Source: Welwitschia mirabilis (taxonomy: Eukaryota; Gnetophyta; Gnetopsida; Welwitschiales). From it: a DNA stretch of 64,000 nt. The notes under the pieces were generated by a model. That model did not search any database, had not been told where the DNA came from, and worked only from the letters and a program-made list of their open reading frames with translations. The number at the start of each line of letters is the position of its first letter. Position 1 is the stretch's first letter. This document shows positions 56,571-64,000 of the stretch, piece after piece. The position numbers and the translations under genes are program-made. The DNA is taken from NCBI GenBank assembly GCA_051453625.1, contig JBOZIK010000001.1, forward strand, positions 110,363,735 through 110,427,734, given 5' to 3'.

Positions 56571-57125
56571 TAAATCTTTATTGGTCTAAGTAAATGCATT
56601 AATCTTGTATTTAAAAGTGATATTAAAATTAATGTTTATTGAGGGGATAGATTCTTATTTATTATCAATGACTTATTCTAATCATTACATAAAAAGATGT
56701 ATTTTCATCCACTAAGTAAAAGTTTTAGATTTAAATTTATATTTTCAATTTCTTTTATTTTCTGATCAAAGTTAACTATCATCTTAGAATATTGTCTGGA
56801 TGATAGAGACGGATGACCTCCCTCAAAATATGAAATCTTAGATTTTTTCAAATGTTGAACTTCTTTACATATTAGAGTTTCAGTTTCTACACTCTTCTAT
56901 TCAAAATAATTAGTTCCTAAATGCTCATAGTTGAGTTGATCATCATTGAAAGTTTTCAAGTTTTTACTTTAAGTGGATCATCATATAAGATAGATTCATA
57001 AAGCATTAACAATCTCTTCAAGTGGATGATGATGTAAAAATAGTGTTGGCTTAATTTCTTCTTCAATATTCAACTCATCAACTAGATCTTTTTCAATAGC
57101 ATCAAAAAATCTTATGGTAAAATTT
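56571..57125 (-). other. Linker between protease and RT of G5
   Basis: No domain was recognised. One motif copy, 'tgtctggatgatagagacg', lies at 56,797, at the same place as in G4 (43,829). Confidence 0.5.
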
Positions 57126-57440
57126 TTATTTCTTGAGTGACATTTTATCATTTTAGTCCTTATATTAATAATACAATGGGCTATTGCATAAAATTATCTA
57201 CCTAGAAGTAGTGAATAACATTCATTATGTTTAACTTCAATCACAACCATATCTATTAGATAGAATGCTTCCTCAATTTAAATGACTAAGTATTTTATTA
57301 TTCCTAAAGGTTTCTTCACTGATGTATCTACCAATTCTAAGATAATATGTACAGGCTCAATTCTACCTTCTAAACTAAGTTATTGACAAATGTGTAAAGG
57401 CATAATGTTAACACTCACTCCTATATCAATTAGGCTTTCT
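57126..57440 (-). pseudogene. Aspartic protease remnant of G5
   Basis: The active-site loop reads SLIDIGVSVNIMPLHICQ (57,380-57,438, minus strand). Asp (57,425-57,427) and Gly are kept; Ala is Val. It is the least changed protease loop in the window, though a stop follows the Gln. The YP-L-L-L-x-R block is near 57,190-57,225. Confidence 0.8.
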
Positions 57441-58640
57441 TTATTCTTTTATTTTCTTCTAATGATATATTAACTATTTTTGTGCTTGGATTCTTAAATT
57501 TTGAACTTTTTTGCAAAACTAAATTGGTTATAGATTGGTCTAGGAAGACTTTACTAAGTATAGTTCATTTTTATTTCCTCCTAATTAGGTCTTTCCACAA
57601 CTTAGAATATTTAGGATTTTCTTGCAAGAGTTTCAAAAATGATAAATTTATGCTTACATCTTGCATTAAGGCTTTAAGATGATCATTAAAGGTAGGATTG
57701 GTATTTAATCTATTAAGCTAAGGGGTAGTAGGTTTCTTACCTTTATCTTGAGAAGAATTTTTATTATTAAGGTTATTACTTAAAGGAGAAGAAAAATATG
57801 ATTTTCTAATATCTCAATATCCTCCTATTTTTCATCGCTCTTATCATTTTGGGAAGTTGAAGCCTTATGAGTAGGAGGTATTGTTTGGTTTTCACTTCTA
57901 TCACAATATTATAATATTTTCTTACTTTCATAGGATTTGGTAAAGGTTGTATTGCAAGTTATCCTTGTGATCTTTGATTTGCAAACATGGTTTTTTGAAG
58001 AATATTAAAAAGACTTGCATTATTTGAATTTGTCTTTTCTTAATATTTTCTTAATTTATCAATGAAATTTATAAGTATATCATTTTGTTTTGAGAATTTG
58101 ATATGCTTTCTTGACAATTTGACTTACTTTATTGGAAGTTGGAGTTGTTTGTTTGAAAGTTAGCATACTTAAATCTACTTGTAAATGGTTCAAATGTTGG
58201 GCGATTTGCTTGAAAATTCTTAAATTTATTCTCAAATAAAATTAAAAGTTAGATGGTCCATTTATCCTAGGTTAAAATTAATTTTAATTTTGATTTCTAA
58301 CATTTGAGTACTTTTGGTTGAATGCACATACCTCTTCATAAATTTTTTCTTTGTAAGTTGACAATAAAGAACATTCTTTAGTCATATGATAGTTATCTCC
58401 ATACAAATCATAAGTTGAAATCACACTCTTTTTTAGTTGCTACTTTTGCATATAGAATCATTTAAGTATACTTTACTAATATTATTGGTAAATCCTTAAT
58501 GACATTTGTTGGTTTTTTCCTATTTTCACTTCTTCCTTTTATTGTTTTACTTCTTTAGGATCTTTTATGATTTGGCCTACATTATAATTTTCTTTAGGTG
58601 TCTATTTAGGCCATGTTTAACTTACTTCTACTAGTTTTTA

Positions 58641-59180
58641 NNNNNNNNNNNNNNNNNNNNNNNNNNNNNNNNNNNNNNNNNNNNNNNNNNNNNNNNNNNN
58701 NNNNNNNNNNNNNNNNNNNNNNNNNNNNNNNNNNNNNNNNNNNNNNNNNNNNNNNNNNNNNNNNNNNNNNNNNNNNNNNNNNNNNNNNNNNNNNNNNNNN
58801 NNNNNNNNNNNNNNNNNNNNNNNNNNNNNNNNNNNNNNNNNNNNNNNNNNNNNNNNNNNNNNNNNNNNNNNNNNNNNNNNNNNNNNNNNNNNNNNNNNNN
58901 NNNNNNNNNNNNNNNNNNNNNNNNNNNNNNNNNNNNNNNNNNNNNNNNNNNNNNNNNNNNNNNNNNNNNNNNNNNNNNNNNNNNNNNNNNNNNNNNNNNN
59001 NNNNNNNNNNNNNNNNNNNNNNNNNNNNNNNNNNNNNNNNNNNNNNNNNNNNNNNNNNNNNNNNNNNNNNNNNNNNNNNNNNNNNNNNNNNNNNNNNNNN
59101 NNNNNNNNNNNNNNNNNNNNNNNNNNNNNNNNNNNNNNNNNNNNNNNNNNNNNNNNNNNNNNNNNNNNNNNNNNNNNNNN
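58641..59180. other. Assembly gap (540 N) with duplicated flanks
   Basis: The 18 bases TACTTCTACTAGTTTTTA occur just before (58,623-58,640) and just after (59,181-59,198) the N run. In G4 the homologous sequence is continuous here, so little or nothing is probably missing. Confidence 0.95.
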
Positions 59181-59326
59181 TACTTCTACTAGTTTTTACA
59201 ATAACCTCCATGCATTTTCCAATGTAAGAGTCACTAAATTTCCATCACATGAACAATCTACAAGTTGTTTAGTTTGGGTATTAAGTCCACTGTAGAAATA
59301 GTCTACTAATTCTTCTTGAGTGAATG

Positions 59327-59622
59327 CATTTATAGGATTAGAATGTATTGTAATGAAAAATCATTTATAAGTGAAGGCATAATATTCATTAAGTTGTTAT
59401 TATAAATTTACTACCTCTTTCTTTNNNNNNNNNNNNNNNNNNNNNNNNNNNNNNNNNNNNNNNNNNNNNNNNNNNNNNNNNNNNNNNNNNNNNNNNNNNN
59501 NNNNNNNNNNNNNNNNNNNNNNNNCATTTATAGGATTAGAATGTATTGTAATGAAAAATCATTTATAAGTGAAGTCATAATATTCATTAAGTTGTTATTA
59601 TAAATTTACTACCTCTTTCTTT
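59327..59622. other. 98-bp duplication around a 100-N gap
   Basis: Positions 59,327-59,424 and 59,525-59,622 are identical for 98 bases except one (GAAGGCAT versus GAAGTCAT). The N run at 59,425-59,524 is exactly 100, the usual placeholder. This looks like two overlapping contig ends that were not merged. Confidence 0.95.
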
Positions 59623-60070
59623 CCTTTTCTTATTGTTGTTTCACTCATAAATCTTTTTATAAAGGCTTCTTAAATTGGTTTAATGTTTTTAAGATTTTAT
59701 GTGGAATATTTCTTAACCATAATTTTGGTTTTCCTTTTAATATGATGGGAAAGATAACCATGTAAGTTCAATCACTAATTCATTTTTTACCATTTCTAGA
59801 AGTAAGCTAATTGTTCAATGTCGATGTTGAAAGGGATCTTCATCATTTTCTCCATTAAAAATAGGATATCCATTTAGATTTCTTAACTCAACATCATCAT
59901 CAAGAAGTAGTTAAAGGTATTTTGAATTTCATGCTTATTATTTTGAATTAGTTCTTTAAAATTGACATTAGCATTTAGATTTATAGGGGTAGTATAGGTC
60001 TTTATCATAATAGAGAAATTAGATGAAGCAACTTGTTTTTGTTTTTGTGTGAAGTTTGACATTGAAATAA

Positions 60071-60482
60071 AACTATTTTCTTTTAAACTGTATTTTAAAA
60101 AAATTCTTTACAAATATCAAATTTATAAATAATAAATATAGAAAAATCTTCTTTCTCAATTCTTAAGATATTTTGCATAACTAGGGTGTGTGTACTTATG
60201 TTAGGTTCATAGTGGATCAAATATTCTCGGATGTTTTCTTCAATCAATAGTCACTCTCTTTGATATTTTGTCTTTTTATTAGAGTTTAACATGTTCTAGT
60301 ATGCTTAGTTTTATTTCTATAAACATCATCTCTATGCTCATCTAGACAATGTCTCTAGATGATAAAAGATATAAAAAACCCAAAAATAAAAAAACATAAA
60401 AAAATAAAATCATGAAATAACATAGAATAAAAATTGACAGTCATCTACTAAGTCATTTGGACAATAGAGGAAATGATAAAAT
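60071..60482 (-). other. 5' leader of G5
   Basis: The leader is non-coding. It carries the recurring motif at 60,335-60,365 ('catctagacaatgtctctagatgat') and 60,440-60,475. It continues directly into LTR sequence, so the primer site has been deleted. Confidence 0.55.
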
Positions 60483-61041
60483 TTTTAGTACTAAAGAAGT
60501 TAAAGTTAGAGTCAAGAGCAAAGGAGGTATTTATTACAACAACAGACTCTAAAAAAACCATACACTAATAGATGTAATAAAATCCTAATAGCCACATAAT
60601 AAGGTGTAAGATATATGGCAAAATTTTGGTGAAGTTTAATAAAGTTTTATTTTAGGTATCATCCTGCTAGTTATCAAAATGTCACAAGAGATAATACCAC
60701 ATCATACAGGTTTCACATGAGTTACCAGATTAGTCTAGTAAGCATCCTCATTAGTATAAGTACTTCTATCATCTGTATAGTCATTTATATGATGAGATGA
60801 ATGATGAACTTCATAAAATTATTTCTTATGTTAGACTAGCCTCTTTGATTATAGAATCGCTGCTTTAGATCAAAAGTATTGTAAATTTTTTTAAGTGCTA
60901 TCAAATGTAATAAAGATTTCATGTTTTCGTGATATTTTCCTTAGCTTTGCATTATCATTTAAACTCAGCATAAACCTATAGAATGTCCTACAAGACTATT
61001 CAAAATACCCTATCAAATACATTTAATCTGGTAGTGTAATA
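60483..61041 (-). repeat. 5' LTR fragment of G5
   Basis: The stretch from 'tttttagtactaaagaag' to 'ggtagtgtaata' matches the outer part of the family LTR (compare 10,370-10,918). The part next to the primer site is missing, so only about 0.56 of 1.1 kb remains. Confidence 0.7.
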
Positions 61042-61857
61042 TGTATTAAGAATATGAGACACAATTTTTACTAAGAAGACACACAAAATAGAATAAGCTA
61101 TCAGAAGAAGAATATCAATAATCATCCACCATGTTGTCTAAATAACATCCAAATAGATGATAGTTATAAAGAAAATAAAATGAACTATATTAATTATATA
61201 ATCAGTGATATGATAGCCTCTAATAAGTTATAACTTTTTGGTGACTTTAATAATTATTCAAAACCCTATAAAGACCCACCTAAGATCCCTTATTTATCAT
61301 CTTGGTTGCATCAATTATTCTTGTGATGACTTGGAGAGTGAATTAGTAAGGGATCCATTCTAGTTATAGATAAGGTAATCTCTTAATATTGGGTTATGTC
61401 TTATTCATTGAAAAGTTATTTCTTTATACATGAATAAGGACATTTAATTAATAAAAGTTTTCTTTTTATATTATATTTAATCTTCCTTGTAGTTTATGTT
61501 GATTACATTTAAATGATAGTTATTTATAATTGATATAGTTTATGAGAGTTAGCTTTAGTGCCAACAAGTTGGTACACTTGGTTAGGAATTTCAATTAGAT
61601 TGCATTCATCTTTGCATTTTGCATTCATCTATTGCATTGCATTTTAATTTTAAAATTAAGAATAGGAATTCATTTCAAATTATATTCTTGTAATATAATT
61701 TTTTAGCTTCCCCTTTAGAATTTCATTCTAGAGTACAACATTTGGGTTAACTTCCATATTCTAGTGTATTTTATGTGAGTTTTTATTAAGAATTGTAGGT
61801 ATTAAAGATAGAAGATTAATTGGAAGAAATACCATTTTAAACAGACAATTCATACTC
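61042..61857 (+). other. Possible LTR end and leader of a plus-strand element
   Basis: A TATA-like CCCTATAAAGACCC lies at 61,263 and is followed by about 300 bases ending in GTGCCAACA. Then TTGGTACACTTGGTTAGGAA (61,570-61,589) resembles the tRNA-Asp primer site with four transitions and about four transversions. The next 100 bases are rich in TTGCATT and GCATTCATCT words. No gag follows, because the G6 LTR starts at 61,858. The call is tentative. Confidence 0.3.
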
Positions 61858-62910
61858 TGTTGCAGTGTGTCTTTGTGCAAGCATTTATACTCAAAATTAT
61901 TCTACCATTTCATAAATAAAATATATTTCTCACACAATACAACACACTAGTATGAGTGAGAGTGAATATGAATGTCATATTCTCATTAAAGACTATGAAA
62001 TAATACTATGATTTTTTTTTCACAACGAAATAAAGTAACTCAAACTAAAGAATAATGTATAAAATAAAGGATGTAATGCAAATACAAAATGCAACTAACT
62101 AAATGCAATGCAAAATAATGCTCAACTACTTGCTTTTAGCCTTGACAAATTCTACCCTTGATGATCTATATCACCCAAGAAATTATCACTAGATCAAGGA
62201 AAACATAAACCATAAGGAACATCTAGTAGTCTAATATATAAACATGAAAACAAAGCTTATATTTAATAATAACAGCATTTGGGTTACAAAACAGCTAGGC
62301 CTCAATGAAGGATACATAGCCCTCCACCAAGGGAACATCTTTCTATAACACTCAAGATGGATCTTCCATCCTTTAATCTTCTATCATAAGAAATTATGAT
62401 ATAACAAATATAGAAAACATAGTAGAAAACAACAAATAGAAGGCACTCTAGAAACACACTCTTTTATAAAGAAGAAATAGAAAAAATGGTTAAGGATCAG
62501 CTATCAGAGTAGGTTAAAATATTAGTGTCATCTTAATTATTGTCTAGATGACATAGAAAATGATAGCTCATTACAAAACATAACTCAACATGATAACTCA
62601 ACATGATTCAATAGTCCATGTTAGCATCAAATGTTATCATCATCCTTCCTATCATAAGGATGATAAAGAGGACAATGATCTTATTTAATTATTTTATTAA
62701 GAAAGACTAGTATTTCTTTTAGTATTCTTCCTCCACAATTATGAGTATCAGAATTTGCCTTAAATACATTGAATCTTGCTAAGAATTATACATTTTCAAG
62801 ATCTTCTATCAATGCTCCAAAATCCTCATAATTACACCTAAACCTATGTAAATGTACTATAAAATATATCATAAAACCCTATCAAATAACCACAAATGGG
62901 TAGTGTAACA
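61858..62910 (-). repeat. 3' LTR of G6
   Basis: In plus orientation it starts TGTTGCAGTGTGTCTTTGTG and ends GGGTAGTGTAACA, about 1.05 kb. It is close to the LTRs at 38.0 and 47.0 kb (subfamily B). The polypurine tract on the high side makes it a 3' LTR. Its left flank is not a primer site. Confidence 0.8.
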
Positions 62911-62927
62911 TAGCCCCACACTTAGCC
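62911..62927 (-). promoter_or_regulatory. Polypurine tract of G6
   Basis: The minus strand reads GGCTAAGTGTGGGGCTA before the LTR start TGTTACAC. It has the longest G run among the family sites here. Confidence 0.8.
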
Positions 62928-64000
62928 TTTATTAATCCCTAATAAAAACCAAATGGAAAACCACAATTGTGAGTTAATTTATCTTATAAAAAATCAATCT
63001 AAAAATTATAAAACAAGCTTATAAAACACATCTCATAATAAAATAACATGTAACGCATAATGTGTGTGAAAAATTTTGAAATTATGTGTTATGAAAGTTC
63101 TAAAATAACTCAAAAATTTGTAAATATAGGCCATGGAAATGGGTCTTACCACTTCCCCTCCCCCGTTCCTGCGTGAGAAAAGTGATATGTCCTATATTCG
63201 ATAATAAAGTAATATAGATAGAAGTGATAAGTCAGATGATGGGTAATTAAAATTGGACATCTTTCTAAAGGAATTGAAAAGCTAAGTAAAATATCAGATG
63301 TGAAAAGTATAGATGTATAAAATATTCTAATAAGCAAAGCAAATGTTTCATTACAAAATGATTATGGGTAGCATTAAGAACTTCAAAAACATTGAAAATA
63401 AACATCACAAAAATATTTATTTAAGTAAGAAATAAACTCTTTATTGAAAACTAAGTAAGAAAAGTATTAAGATCCTATAAAGATAAGAAAATATGGTACT
63501 AACTTTGAAACAACTAACCAAACCATCAAAGAAAACAAAAAAAAATGGATAAAAGATAACATAAACAAAAGATATCTTACCTATCTTACATTTTAACCTA
63601 GTAGACTCCCATGAAATAAATCATAACATTACTTGATTTTGAAAAAAAAAAAGTGCATGACTTAATGTATTAAAACAATTCCATTGGACAAGGCAGTGGT
63701 TATGATGATGCTAAAAATAAAATTTTTTAAACAATGATTGATTAGACCAAAGAGTTACTCAAAAAATAAACTCATCTACCAACATCTTAAAAACAAACAT
63801 CTAAATCTCAATAAATTAAATAATCCTATGAAAAGACTAAGAGTCTAAGAAATAAGTAATACCTTTGCTATTGTCAGGGATACCATTGATTCTATAGCCT
63901 CCTAGTTTTTATTATTTTATTATCCATTATGAGGAAAGTACAATCACAATTAGAGAAGTAAGAACCCATGAAGCATGGTCAACTAACCTTCCAATGGAGT
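62928..64000 (-). mobile_element. 3' region of Athila-like element G6, continues beyond the window
   Basis: The sequence aligns with the 3' regions of G1 and G4. The block from 63,890 to the end ('tctatagcctcc', 'agaagtaagaacccatgaagcatggtcaacta') corresponds to 4,890-5,000 and 40,340-40,430. No coding motif is present. The minus-strand open frame at 63,146-63,337 has no recognised family. Confidence 0.7.

Larger units (their letters stand above)
57441..60070 (-). pseudogene. gag remnant of G5 with two N gaps
   Basis: The zinc knuckle (58,371-58,412, minus strand) reads YDLYGDNYHMTKECS: the first two Cys are Tyr, and the His and last Cys are kept. The capsid part runs through both N gaps to about 60,070. 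When the duplicated gap flanks are overlapped, the sequence follows G4 gag without missing bases. The frame is broken by stops. Confidence 0.7.
56355..61041 (-). mobile_element. Athila-like retrotransposon G5, truncated at both ends
   Basis: The minus strand keeps an LTR fragment (60,483-61,041), leader, gag, protease and the first about 70 codons of RT, cut at 56,355 by sequence of S3. The primer site and the LTR part next to it are missing, because the leader joins directly to the middle of the LTR near 60,483. Two N gaps sit in gag. Gag shares words with both subfamilies ('aatgcatttataggatta', 'ggcataatattcattaagttg'), so G5 may be a third subfamily. Confidence 0.75.

Noticed and set aside
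1-64000. Host protein-coding gene, tRNA, rRNA, CRISPR array or bacterial operon
   Set aside because: No long intact frame, exon-like series, tRNA fold or regular spacer array was recognised. Everything identifiable is retroelement-derived.
1-64000. Caulimovirus-like or other integrated virus
   Set aside because: All RT and integrase blocks fit gypsy or copia retrotransposons with LTRs. No movement-protein or coat-protein motif was seen.

Overview
The window is gene-poor, AT-rich plant DNA built almost entirely from old, broken LTR retrotransposons. The plant assignment rests on the element types: Athila-like Ty3/gypsy elements with a tRNA-Asp primer site, a chromovirus, and SIRE/Maximus-type Ty1/copia elements whose LTRs follow an AAAGGAGGAGA-type polypurine tract. 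I found no host gene, no tRNA or rRNA gene, no CRISPR array and no bacterial-style operon. The species cannot be named from this sequence.

Layout: 1-1,896 unassigned. 1,897-10,918 Athila-like copy G1 (minus strand, both LTRs, most of pol deleted). 10,919-13,400 unassigned DNA with a degenerate 20-bp minisatellite. 13,420-14,400 plus-strand gypsy gag-protease remnant. 14,490-17,200 minus-strand chromovirus remnant (integrase, RT, protease, gag). 17,884-18,535 plus-strand Athila-type integrase fragment. 18,536-20,950 unassigned. 20,951-24,416 3' half of a minus-strand SIRE-like element (LTR, polypurine tract, transposon-associated ORF). 24,417-27,250 unassigned, with microsatellites. 27,251-36,707 Athila-like G2. 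36,808-39,131 5' end of a second subfamily, G3. 38,033-48,122 G4, the most complete copy, sharing one LTR with G3. 48,123-50,220 3' end of SIRE S2. 50,415-56,354 SIRE S3, from its 5' LTR to RNase H. 56,355-61,041 truncated Athila-like G5. 61,042-61,857 a possible plus-strand LTR end with a primer site. 61,858-64,000 3' end of G6, which runs out of the window.

In an intact element the parts cooperate as usual: gag builds the particle, protease cuts the polyprotein, RT and RNase H copy the RNA from the tRNA-primed site to the polypurine tract, and integrase inserts the copy. Here every copy carries stops and frameshifts, and key acidic residues are often lost through G-to-A changes. The three readable tRNA-Asp primer sites differ from the canonical sequence almost only by C-to-T and G-to-A changes. 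With the strong CG depletion this points to long deamination of methylated cytosines in silenced DNA.

Six N runs interrupt the sequence. Two lie between duplicated flanks and probably hide no missing sequence. One (36,708-36,807) joins two different retroelement subfamilies. All coordinates of decayed protein remnants are approximate, because they were read by eye from conserved motifs across frameshifts.
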